NCBI GenBank assembly: GCA_007122565.1
Contig: SKTJ01000097.1
Location: 1-24,926 of the forward strand
Reading direction: 5' to 3'
Length of the DNA stretch: 24,926 nucleotides
From: Syntrophomonadaceae bacterium
Lineage (GTDB): Bacteria > Bacillota > Dethiobacteria > DTU022 > UBA8154
Of the stretch, positions 7,508 to 15,077 are shown in pieces; position 1 is the first letter of the stretch; each line of letters starts with the position of its first letter. The notes under the pieces are model-generated. The model had not been told where the DNA came from. It was given only the letters and a program-made list of their open reading frames with translations, and searched no databases. The position numbers and the translations under genes were made by a program.

Positions 7508-8809
7508 TCATGGGTTGACGGTTACCCAACAGGAAGCAGAGAAATTACCGTCTTCGGTGGTGGCGATGACACGGACGGTGCCGGCTTTGATAGGGACAAG
7601 ACGAACCCGCTCGAATCCGTCGTTGTCACGGTAATCGATTTCGATGGCAACATACTCGCCTTTTACATCTTTTCCGTCTTTTTCCACGGTCCACTTTATT
7701 GTTTGGTTGCTGGCATAGCGTGGCGTAAGGTAGGCTCCGAGGTATTTATAATCATCGCCCACAGTCAATGTCCTTGTGCTTTGGCTTAAGCTTATGCTCT
7801 GCACGGTAATCGCATATTTTTCCACGATAACGCGGCAGGTTGCTTCAAAGTCGCCGTCTTCAGTCTTGGCCGTGATGATGGTTTCGCCAACCTCCATGGG
7901 GGTAATCATCCCCTCGTTGATACCAGACTGGTGCACGGTGGCGACAGAAGCGTTTCTTGAGCTCCAGGTCACTTTCTGATTGGTTGCCTCGCTGGGGCGG
8001 ATAATGGCCCTGATCGTGGTGGGGGATTGGCCCTCGCTCAGGGTGATGTTGGTTCGGCTCAGGGAAAAGCCCGTAACTGCCACGTCTTTGCCCTTTACCT
8101 CCACATGGCAAGTATCAATAAAACTCCCGTCTTCTGTTTCCACAAAAATAACGCTGGTCCCACCGCTGATTGGCGTGACAACGGCTTCTGTCCCGGAGAT
8201 CATGTTAACCCTGGCAACACGGGGGTCGGAGGAAAACCATTTTACCCTGCGGTTTGCTGCATCCGCGGGTATAACGGTGGCTTTCAGCGTTGCCGTATCC
8301 CCCGGTTCCAGGGAAAGGCTTCGTTTATCCAGATAAATGCCTTCAGCAGGTTTCATGGATATGCGAACGGTTCCGCTTTGATCATCGTAATGTACACCGG
8401 CGCCGAGGTTTTCTGATACGAAACGGAGTGGGACCATGGTGCGGCCGTTAATTAGGCGGGCGCCCACGTCCAATGTAATAATCTGCTGGTTGACCACGGC
8501 AAGATCTGTCTCCACCTGGAGAGTCACGGTGGTATCTTTCAGCCTGCCGGTTACGGTTTTCGTTTCCCCGTTCCAATCCACCGATCCACCCAGGGCGTTG
8601 AATAATACGCGGAACGGCACCATGACCCTCCCCTCGATCCGGGTTGGGGGCTGGTCCGAGGTCAGGGCCTTGTCGTTCAAAAAGATTTGTATCCCCGCTG
8701 TTGCCTCGGCAACGGGGGGCAGTGTATTGAAAAGCAGTATCAACCCCAGAATAACCAGGAAACAGTAAGCCGGTTTGCGCAATCGATATAAGTATCGCAA
8801 ATTCATCAT
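7508..8809 (-). CDS. Secreted stalk-domain (copper amine oxidase N-terminal-like) protein with Big2 repeats
   Basis: This 433-aa exported protein has a basic N-terminus followed by a hydrophobic signal segment (about 14-35). Residues about 38-150 form two halves of the copper-amine-oxidase-N-terminal-like 'stalk' domain: GRVMVPFRVLFNALGGSVDW and GRTMVPLRFVSENLGAGVHY, both followed by a short beta hairpin. Three bacterial Ig-like Big2 domains follow (about 157-240, 244-333, 337-433), each with the pattern 'L..G...L.A...P..A.N..V.W.S' and an end like 'GT..V...T.DG...A.C.V.V'. No sortase motif or SLH domain is present, so it is probably released or loosely wall-associated. The start ATGATG at 8809 follows AGGAGGAAT. 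It is likely an adhesion or envelope protein; the exact role is unknown. Confidence 0.85.
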   Translation of the reverse strand: MMNLRYLYRLRKPAYCFLVILGLILLFNTLPPVAEATAGIQIFLNDKALTSDQPPTRIEGRVMVPFRVLFNALGGSVDWNGETKTVTGRLKDTTVTLQVETDLAVVNQQIITLDVGARLINGRTMVPLRFVSENLGAGVHYDDQSGTVRISMKPAEGIYLDKRSLSLEPGDTATLKATVIPADAANRRVKWFSSDPRVARVNMISGTEAVVTPISGGTSVIFVETEDGSFIDTCHVEVKGKDVAVTGFSLSRTNITLSEGQSPTTIRAIIRPSEATNQKVTWSSRNASVATVHQSGINEGMITPMEVGETIITAKTEDGDFEATCRVIVEKYAITVQSISLSQSTRTLTVGDDYKYLGAYLTPRYASNQTIKWTVEKDGKDVKGEYVAIEIDYRDNDGFERVRLVPIKAGTVRVIATTEDGNFSASCWVTVNP

Positions 8810-8868
8810 TATTCCTCCTAATTACTTAATAATACCTAACAACTCAGCACCCTTGAAAATAGCACAAA

Positions 8869-9046
8869 GGGGTTCAGGATTACCTGTGAGTAACCGTTCA
8901 GGCTCGATCAAAAGGCTTTGCCGAACCGGGGTTTCCACATGCTACGTGTTTGAGCGCAGCGAGTTTAGCATGTGTGCCGGGTCGGCAAAGGCAACCCCTG
9001 TATCTTTAACTTGAGACTGCGGTTTTGAACAGGTATCCTGAACCCC
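8869..9046. repeat. 178-bp nested inverted-repeat element (MITE/REP-like)
   Basis: The outer arms GGGGTTCAGGATTACCTG (8869-8886) and CAGGTATCCTGAACCCC (9030-9046) are complementary over 17 bp with a single-base bulge. A second pair, CTTTGCCGAACCGG (8916-8929) and CCGGGTCGGCAAAG (8977-8990), matches 13 of 14. A third, CACATGCTA (8936-8944) and TAGCATGTG (8966-8974), is perfect. There is no coding frame of note. It fills the divergent spacer between the surface-protein gene and selA. It could be a mobile miniature element or a structured RNA. Confidence 0.65.
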
Positions 9047-9126
9047 GCTGCAAATTATACCTGAGTAGTGACAAAATAATTACGATATGGCCTGCAATTG
9101 TAGGCGTAAGAAAGAGGGGAGAATGA

Positions 9127-10581
9127 ATGCCGGGAGATTATCGTCAGCGTTATCTGCGCCTTTTACCCTCTGTGGAGAGGGTTTTGCAGGAAAGTATTTT
9201 GCAAGACAGCCTGGTAGAAATGCCCCGCTCTGTTGTGGTGGAGGCGGTACGGGATGTGATCGCACGTAAACGGGTACAAATTCAAAACGCAGCTGTGGAT
9301 GAGGCATTGGGATTGGAGTTCTCGCCCGTGCGGCTGGCCGGGGAGGTACTGTTGGCGCTAGAGGAGCAAACAATCTCCAGCCTGCGCCCCGTATTAAATG
9401 CTACGGGGGTTATTTTGCATACCAACCTGGGCCGATCTCCCATGGCAGCGTCTGCGGTGCAGGCGGTAAGGGAGATCGGGGGGAGTTTCAGTAATCTGGA
9501 ATTATCCCTGAAAACAGGGAAAAGGTTCACCCGCTACGAACATGTGGAGGCGCTTATTTGTCGTCTCACCGGTGCTGAAGCGGCGTTGGTTGTCAACAAC
9601 AATGCGGGGGCAGTATTCCTTGCTCTGAATACGCTGGCAGCCGGGCGGGAGGTCATTGTTTCCCGGGGAGAACTGGTGGAGGTGGGAGGCGCTTTTCGTA
9701 TCCCCGAGGTGATGTCCGGCAGCGGCGCCAAACTTGTTGAGGTGGGAGCCACAAATAAATGCTACCTCAAAGATTACCGGCGTGCTGCCGGTGAGGATAC
9801 TGCCCTGCTGCTTAAAGTGCATACCAGCAATTACAAGATTCTCGGGTTTACGGCAGTGGTTCCGGCCCGTGCTTTGGTTAAGCTTGCTGCTGAACAGAAA
9901 ATTCCCTGTATGGAGGACTTGGGCAGTGGTGTGCTGGTGGATCTGGCCCGTTACGGCTTGCCGCGAGAGCCCATGGTTCAGGAATCCATTGGCGCAGGCG
10001 TTGATGTGGTGACCTTTAGTGGGGACAAACTGCTGGGTGGCCCTCAGGCCGGAATAATCGCCGGCAAAAAAAAGTATCTGGAACAAATGAGAGAAAACCA
10101 GCTTTTACGGGCCTTGCGTGTGGATAAACTTTCCCTGGCGGCCCTGGAGGCGACCTTGCGCCTCTACCTGGATGAAAACAAAGCGCTGCGGGAGATCCCG
10201 GTTTTGCGCATGTTAACCCTCTCTCCGGAAGAGTTGCTGCGGCGGGCGGAAAGCCTGGCCGGCCTGCTCACAGAGAAGCTGGCCGGTCGCTGCCAAGTCA
10301 CCATTACCCGGGAAAAAGCAAGGGTCGGCGGCGGTTCTCTGCCCCTGGCTTCATTGCCCAGTATGCAGATCTGTCTGGAAGCACCGCAGGAAAATGCGGG
10401 CCTTCTGGCGGCGAAGTTGCGCCGTGCTGACCCCCCGGTGATTGTACGCGTCCACAAGAACCGGCTATTTCTGGATCTGAGAACGGTGCGGGAGGAAGAG
10501 GATCAGTTGTTGGTACAAACCCTGTTGCAGATTCTTGGTTCCGGGGAAGGTAATCCGGAAGAGGCGGGGACAGAGCAATGA
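9127..10581 (+). CDS. selA: L-seryl-tRNA(Sec) selenium transferase SelA
   Basis: SelA is a cytoplasmic PLP enzyme that converts seryl-tRNA(Sec) to selenocysteyl-tRNA(Sec) using selenophosphate. The 484-aa protein has the normal bacterial length. It shows the N-terminal LLPSVERVL tRNA-binding region, NATGVILHTNLGRSP (91-105), the EAALVVNNNAGAVFLAL cofactor region, and the PLP lysine in FSGDKLLGGPQAG (Lys301). The C-terminal domain ends with an acidic tail. The ATG at 9127 is preceded by GAGGGGAG; an ATG at 9123 is out of frame. The stop overlaps the selB start (ATGA), so the two are translationally coupled. The identification is firm. Confidence 0.97.
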   Translation: MPGDYRQRYLRLLPSVERVLQESILQDSLVEMPRSVVVEAVRDVIARKRVQIQNAAVDEALGLEFSPVRLAGEVLLALEEQTISSLRPVLNATGVILHTNLGRSPMAASAVQAVREIGGSFSNLELSLKTGKRFTRYEHVEALICRLTGAEAALVVNNNAGAVFLALNTLAAGREVIVSRGELVEVGGAFRIPEVMSGSGAKLVEVGATNKCYLKDYRRAAGEDTALLLKVHTSNYKILGFTAVVPARALVKLAAEQKIPCMEDLGSGVLVDLARYGLPREPMVQESIGAGVDVVTFSGDKLLGGPQAGIIAGKKKYLEQMRENQLLRALRVDKLSLAALEATLRLYLDENKALREIPVLRMLTLSPEELLRRAESLAGLLTEKLAGRCQVTITREKARVGGGSLPLASLPSMQICLEAPQENAGLLAAKLRRADPPVIVRVHKNRLFLDLRTVREEEDQLLVQTLLQILGSGEGNPEEAGTEQ

Positions 10582-12467
10582 TTATTGGAACGGCAGGGCA
10601 CGTCGACCATGGCAAAACGGAGCTGATTAAGGCCCTAACCGGTGTGGATGCGGACCGGTTTGTGGAAGAAAAAGAACGTGGTGTTTCCATCGATATTGGT
10701 TTCGCCCCGTATAACGTGGCTGACGGGCGTATCGCCGGGGTCATTGATGTCCCCGGGCACGAGCGCTTTATCCATAATATGCTTGCGGGAATCGGGGGAA
10801 TAGACCTGGTGCTGCTGGTAATTGATGCCCAGGAGGGGATTATGCCTCAGACACGGGAACACCTTGATATTCTTGAGCTACTCCAGATTAAAAAAGGGTT
10901 GGTCGTGATCACTAAACGGGATTTGGTGGACGGGGAGTGGCTGGAGATGGTTGTGGAAGAGGTGCGGGAATTTCTCGGGGACACTTTTCTCGCCGACGCG
11001 TCCATATTTTCCGTTTCCTCTGTTACTGGTGAGGGCCTGGAAGAGCTGCGTATGGCGATCAATGCACTGGTGGATACGGTGCAGGAGAGGGATGAAAAAG
11101 CTCCCCTTTATATGCCCCTGGATCGCATCTTCTCCATCTCCGGGTTTGGTACAGTGGTTACAGGCACTCTTTTAACGGGCACGGTCAAGGTGGGCCAGGT
11201 GGTGGAAATAATGCCCCCGGGACGGGAATTGCGTGTCAGGGGTATCCAGGTGTACGGGGGGAAGGTGGAAACGGCGGCTGCCGGACAGCGCGTGGCGGTT
11301 AACGTGCCTGGCCTGGAACGGGGAGAGATTGCCCGTGGCAGTGTCATGGCTGCCCCCGGTTATTATCATCTGACCCGCTTTTGTGACGCCAGACTGAAAC
11401 TGCTGCCCGGCGTGAAACCATTACCCAACCTTGCGCCTGTGCATTTTTACCTGGGTACGGCCCGTGTTACGGCGCGCCTGCTCTTGCTGGAAGGTGATGA
11501 AATGGCCCCCGGGGAGGAAGGATTCATCCAGTGCCGTCTCGATAAACCCCTGGTGGCCAGGCGGGGTGATCGTTTCATCGTTCGTTCCTATTCTCCCATG
11601 GTTACCATCGGCGGCGGGATCATTCTCGACGATCAACCCCCCCGTCACCGGCGCTTCCGCCCTGATGTGCTGGCACGTCTGGAGGAACTGGAGCAGGAAG
11701 ATCCCCGTCCCTTTATCTTACAGAAATTAAACAGTGCCGGCGGGGCCACCCTCACTGAGCTTTCTCACCTTACCCATCTCGGCACGGAACAGCTTGAGAC
11801 CATGCTGGAGGCGGCTGTGCAGGATGGGGATGCTTCCAGGTTAGGTGAATTATACGTGATCGGGGAGACACGGGTGGCCTGGGAGCAAAAGATCCGTGAA
11901 ACGTTGGCGCAATTTCACCGGGAGAAGCCACTGCTCCCGGGGATAGCCAAGTCGCTGCTTGGCGGTTTTTTGCCCCGTAAGGCGGTAGGACGGCCCTATG
12001 ATGCTTTGTTGGAGCAGCTTAAAAACCAGGGGTTGATCGCAATGAAGGGGGAATTTGTTTCCCGTCACGACTTCTCTCCCCGGCCCGCCCCCGGACAGGT
12101 GGAAAAGCTTAAGGAAATACTGTCGGTTCTGGAAAAAGCTGATTTATCGCCTCCCGCGCCGCGGGACCTGTGGCAGTTGTTGTCATTAAAAAAGGAAGAG
12201 GGAGAGATGCTGCTCGATTATCTGCTGCGGCAGGGTGAGGTTATAAAGGTGGGGGAAGATTATTTTCTGCATAAGCTGGTGGTAGAGCGGTGTTTGCAGT
12301 TGCTGCGGGATCATTTCAGCGGGAACCGCAGCGTTACGCTGGCCCAGTACCGGGACCTGCTGCAGGGTTCGCGCAAGCACTCCCAGGCTATTTTGGAGTA
12401 TTTCGATGGCTGTAAATATACGCGCCGCCTCGGCGATGAAAGGGTTCCCTGGAAACTTCCGAATTAA
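10578..12467 (+). CDS. selB: Selenocysteine-specific elongation factor SelB
   Basis: SelB is a GTPase that delivers selenocysteyl-tRNA to ribosomes stalled at UGA codons marked by a SECIS hairpin. The 629-aa protein begins with the P-loop GTAGHVDHGKT (4-14), followed by DVPGHE (57-62) and TKRD (112-115), the last a Thr variant of NKxD that is usual in SelB. EF-Tu-like domains II and III follow (about 175-370). The C-terminal part (about 380-629) is the set of winged helices that binds the SECIS RNA. It overlaps selA by four bases. No tRNA(Sec) gene or UGA-containing selenoprotein gene was found in the window, so its clients are elsewhere. The identification is firm. Confidence 0.97.
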   Translation: MIIGTAGHVDHGKTELIKALTGVDADRFVEEKERGVSIDIGFAPYNVADGRIAGVIDVPGHERFIHNMLAGIGGIDLVLLVIDAQEGIMPQTREHLDILELLQIKKGLVVITKRDLVDGEWLEMVVEEVREFLGDTFLADASIFSVSSVTGEGLEELRMAINALVDTVQERDEKAPLYMPLDRIFSISGFGTVVTGTLLTGTVKVGQVVEIMPPGRELRVRGIQVYGGKVETAAAGQRVAVNVPGLERGEIARGSVMAAPGYYHLTRFCDARLKLLPGVKPLPNLAPVHFYLGTARVTARLLLLEGDEMAPGEEGFIQCRLDKPLVARRGDRFIVRSYSPMVTIGGGIILDDQPPRHRRFRPDVLARLEELEQEDPRPFILQKLNSAGGATLTELSHLTHLGTEQLETMLEAAVQDGDASRLGELYVIGETRVAWEQKIRETLAQFHREKPLLPGIAKSLLGGFLPRKAVGRPYDALLEQLKNQGLIAMKGEFVSRHDFSPRPAPGQVEKLKEILSVLEKADLSPPAPRDLWQLLSLKKEEGEMLLDYLLRQGEVIKVGEDYFLHKLVVERCLQLLRDHFSGNRSVTLAQYRDLLQGSRKHSQAILEYFDGCKYTRRLGDERVPWKLPN

Positions 12468-12473
12468 TTTCGG

Positions 12474-12647
12474 TTATTCATTTTTCAAGTACTTTTCCGT
12501 ATAATGCAAGATGAGCTTGTCCAGCTTTCTGCTTATTTCAAGAGTGTTGTCGGTTTTGAAAATATTATTATTAGCATCGATTTGTTTGTTCAATTGCTCT
12601 CTTAAATTTTCAATTTGGGAGAGCAATTTCTTTTGTGGAAGCGTCAT
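12474..12647 (-). CDS. Spo0E-like sporulation regulatory phosphatase
   Basis: This 57-codon gene encodes a small helical-hairpin protein of the Spo0E-like family: LREQLNKQID (15-24), a short linker, then the signature-like LEISRKLDKLILHYTEKYL (36-54), matching the family pattern L..S..LD.LI..Y. Characterised members dephosphorylate Spo0A~P and so restrain sporulation. The ATG at 12647 has a very good GGAGG site 8 bases upstream. The gene runs opposite to selB; their stops are 6 bases apart. An exact Spo0A box lies 75 bases upstream of the start, together with a TATAAT at 12696-12691. Length and motif agree with the family, which averages 50-90 residues. Confidence 0.85.
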   Translation of the reverse strand: MTLPQKKLLSQIENLREQLNKQIDANNNIFKTDNTLEISRKLDKLILHYTEKYLKNE

Positions 12648-12690
12648 TGGTTGTTACCTCCATGATGACATGATGACAATTATTCGGTTT

Positions 12691-12728
12691 ATTATATAAG
12701 AACTGTATTTTCTGGAGATGATTCGACA
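12691..12728 (-). promoter_or_regulatory. Putative Spo0A-controlled promoter of the spo0E-like gene
   Basis: On the minus strand TATAAT lies at 12696-12691, and the 0A box TGTCGAA at 12728-12722 is an exact match to TGNCGAA. The -35 hexamer at normal spacing (ATCTCC) is poor, as expected for an activator-dependent promoter. This is a sequence match, not a demonstrated site. Confidence 0.5.
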
Positions 12729-12897
12729 AGTTCCCTGAAATATCCTTCTTTGACAGAATATATTATGTAAAATTAAGTAATATCTTATCAAATAAACCAA
12801 TTATTACAGAAATTTAATAATGATAATGTTTCTTTCCGGCCAAAGCGTAAAAACATCTATATATCGCCGTGCTGTAAGCAGGAATTTATTTTGCAAA

Positions 12898-12904
12898 TGT
12901 CGAA
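12898..12904 (+). promoter_or_regulatory. Second exact Spo0A box, upstream of the Hdr/Etf operon
   Basis: TGTCGAA at 12898-12904 matches the 0A-box consensus, with a degenerate neighbour (AGCGAAG) 11 bases downstream. It lies about 175 bases before the first operon gene. No convincing -35/-10 pair was found beside it. Confidence 0.35.
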
Positions 12905-12944
12905 GTCAAAATAGCGAAGTAAAAAAGCAGGGAGAAAGCAGGAA

Positions 12945-13037
12945 GAAGTGCAAATGCACAGTTCTGCCTGAGAGTTTGTCCTTATACTATATATAGAAGG
13001 AGGTGTCCGGGACCCAAGGAGCCGGCAGATTTTTTTT
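12945..13037 (+). promoter_or_regulatory. Structured leader with intrinsic terminator before the Hdr/Etf operon
   Basis: TCTGCC (12963-12968) pairs with GGCAGA (13024-13029), which is followed by eight T residues (13030-13037). Inside, TCCTT and AAGGA pair around an AT palindrome (CTATATATAG). Just upstream, GTGCAAATGCAC makes a small hairpin. The whole looks like an attenuator 40 bases before the first gene. It matches no riboswitch class I can recall. Confidence 0.45.
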
Positions 13038-13077
13038 ATAGCAAAAGGGCGGTATTCTTTATTTCCTGAAGTGAGGT

Positions 13078-14235
13078 ATGATGATGAATACAGAATTGAT
13101 GAACGAAGAACTGCAGGACTTTATCCAGAAGTATGATCTGTACGGGTGTATCCAGTGTGGGCGCTGCACCGGTGGTTGCCCGGTAACGGTGCGTACCAAT
13201 CTGAATGTGCGTCGCTTTGTTAATGATTCCCTCAATAAAGATATGCTGGATGACCTGGCCAAGCTACCGGAGATTTGGGATTGCACGGCCTGTAATACCT
13301 GTGCAGTGCGTTGTCCCAAAGGTTTAAAGCCACTGGAAGTATTGATGGGTTTGCGTAGTATTCTTGTAGTTGAACAGGGGACTGTTCAGTCAACGGTGCG
13401 GGATGCTCTGGAAAGTGTTTTCCTGGAGGGGAACCCCTGGAGCAAATCACGGGCAATGCGCTCTGACTGGATGGAAGGGCTTGATGTGAAGATTGCGGAA
13501 CCGGGGGAAAAGGTGGAAAACCTTATTTTTGTCTGTTGCACCATCGCTTATGACCCACGGGTGCAGATGCAGGCTAAAAACCTGGTTAAACTGCTCAATA
13601 AAGCGGGTGTGGATTACGGCTTTATTGGGGAAGGTGAAGCATGCTGTTCCAGTGAGGTGCATCACCTGGGCGAGGACGACCTGCTTGAGGAGATGGTAGA
13701 GAGTAATACGGAGCTCCTCAATGAATACGATGCCGCCAGGATCGTTACCATCTCGCCCCATTGTTTATCTGCTTTTAAAAACCAATACCCGGACTTGAAG
13801 GCAGGGGTGATCCACTACACCCAGCTTATCGCCGAGCTTCTGAAAGAGGAGAAACTTACAATCAGCAAGGAATTCCCGCAGAAGATTGTTTATCACGATC
13901 CCTGCTTCCTGGGGAAACAAAACGGTGTTTATGATGAGCCACGCGCCATTTTAGGGCAGATCCCCGGGGCGGAAATTGTGGAGTTTGATCGCAGGCGGGA
14001 ACGGAGCCTCTGTTGTGAAGGGGGCGGCGGCAAGATGTGGGTGGAGTCTGATTCGAAGAAAGAACGCCTGGCGGAGACCCGGGCCAAAGATGCGGGCGAG
14101 CTGGGAGCGAGCATCCTTGCTGTAGCCTGTCCTTTCTGCGTTTTAACACTTGATGATGCAGTGAAGGCAAAGGGTCTGGAGGAGCAGATGCGGGTGGCCG
14201 AGATCCTGGAGATTATCGGCGACCTCGTGGAATAA
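13078..14235 (+). CDS. HdrC-HdrB fusion (HdrD-like) iron-sulfur protein
   Basis: This 385-aa soluble protein fuses an HdrC-like ferredoxin domain to an HdrB-like CCG domain pair, as in HdrD. Two [4Fe-4S] motifs are clear: C24-C27-C30-C34 (CIQCGRCTGGCP) and C69-C72-C75-C79 (CTACNTCAVRCP). The second CCG motif is canonical (C276, C312-C313, C351-x2-C354) and should hold a non-cubane [4Fe-4S] cluster. The first (C154, C189-C190, C229) has lost one Cys of its CxxC. No membrane helix is present, unlike Etf-linked quinone reductases. Starts at 13078, 13081 or 13084 are all possible after GTGAGG. It opens the operon, 52 bases before etfB, and is the likely electron bridge between EtfAB and HdrA. Confidence 0.85.
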   Translation: MMMNTELMNEELQDFIQKYDLYGCIQCGRCTGGCPVTVRTNLNVRRFVNDSLNKDMLDDLAKLPEIWDCTACNTCAVRCPKGLKPLEVLMGLRSILVVEQGTVQSTVRDALESVFLEGNPWSKSRAMRSDWMEGLDVKIAEPGEKVENLIFVCCTIAYDPRVQMQAKNLVKLLNKAGVDYGFIGEGEACCSSEVHHLGEDDLLEEMVESNTELLNEYDAARIVTISPHCLSAFKNQYPDLKAGVIHYTQLIAELLKEEKLTISKEFPQKIVYHDPCFLGKQNGVYDEPRAILGQIPGAEIVEFDRRRERSLCCEGGGGKMWVESDSKKERLAETRAKDAGELGASILAVACPFCVLTLDDAVKAKGLEEQMRVAEILEIIGDLVE

Positions 14236-14287
14236 GCTCTGTGCCAAGTTTAAAAACTGACTTAAAAAGTAGGAGGTGGAGTAAAGA

Positions 14288-15076
14288 ATGAATATTTTTG
14301 TTTGCGTCAAGAGGGTACCGGATACCTCTGAAGCAATAGTAAAGGTGGATGATTCGGGCAAGGGCGTGGACAACAGCAAGTTCTCCTTCGATATCAACGA
14401 AGCGGATAACTATGCTGTGGAAGAAGCCATGCTCCTGAAGGAAGCAAAGGGGGGCAATGTGCAGGTGGTCTGTGCCGGAACCCAGGATGCGGATGTAATG
14501 ATCCGTATGGCCCTGGCCAAGGGCGGCGACAGTGCTATCCGTATCGACGATCCCCGGATCAATGTGATTGACCCTCTGCAGGTGGCCAAAGTACTCGCTG
14601 CTGCCATTAAAGGGAAGGAATTCGACCTGGTTTTAACCGGTTGTATGGCTAACGACGACGGCAATATGGCCGTAGGTGTGGCCCTGGCCGAAGAATTGGG
14701 CGTACCCCATGCCGCCATGGTGAAAAAGGTGGAAGCAGGGGAAGGGACGGTTAAGGTTCACCGGGAATTGGAAGGGGGCGTTTCCGAGGTTGTGGAAATG
14801 GACCTGCCGGCAGTAATCACGATTCAGACCGGTATCAACGAGCCCCGCTATGCGCCGATCCGCGGTATCCGCCAGGCACAGAAAAAAGAGTTGAGCGTAT
14901 TAAAGCTGGACGATTTGGGTGTTGCTCCTGAGGATGTGGGCGAAGACACTTCCCTCATAGCCCTTGAGAATTTCTATATTCCCGAAGTGGAATCGAAGGC
15001 GGAGATCATTGAAGGCGAGCCGGAGGAAAAAGCGGTAATCCTCGCGGAGAAAATGGTTAAAGGGGGGCTACTGTAA
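14288..15076 (+). CDS. etfB: Electron transfer flavoprotein subunit beta
   Basis: EtfB pairs with EtfA to form a soluble flavoprotein that passes electrons from dehydrogenases to downstream acceptors; some anaerobic forms bifurcate electrons using a second FAD in EtfB. The 262-aa protein starts MNIFVCVKRVPDTSE and contains the characteristic NEADNYAVEEAMLLKE segment (39-54) and PLQVAKVLAAAIK. The nucleotide-binding stretch reads TGCMANDDGNMAVG (117-130) rather than the common DGDT-xQVG type, so it is divergent. The ATG follows AGGAGGTGG. Its stop is one base before etfA. The family call is firm; whether it bifurcates is not decided. Confidence 0.93.
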   Translation: MNIFVCVKRVPDTSEAIVKVDDSGKGVDNSKFSFDINEADNYAVEEAMLLKEAKGGNVQVVCAGTQDADVMIRMALAKGGDSAIRIDDPRINVIDPLQVAKVLAAAIKGKEFDLVLTGCMANDDGNMAVGVALAEELGVPHAAMVKKVEAGEGTVKVHRELEGGVSEVVEMDLPAVITIQTGINEPRYAPIRGIRQAQKKELSVLKLDDLGVAPEDVGEDTSLIALENFYIPEVESKAEIIEGEPEEKAVILAEKMVKGGLL

Positions 15077-15077
15077 G

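Noticed and set aside
8869..9046. tRNA(Sec) gene next to selA
   Set aside because: There is no acceptor stem with CCA, no TTCGA T-loop and no TCA anticodon arm in the folded region; the symmetry is a simple long hairpin.
12750..12755. Perfect -35 hexamer TTGACA
   Set aside because: No acceptable -10 hexamer lies 16-18 bases downstream, and it is over 300 bases from the operon start.
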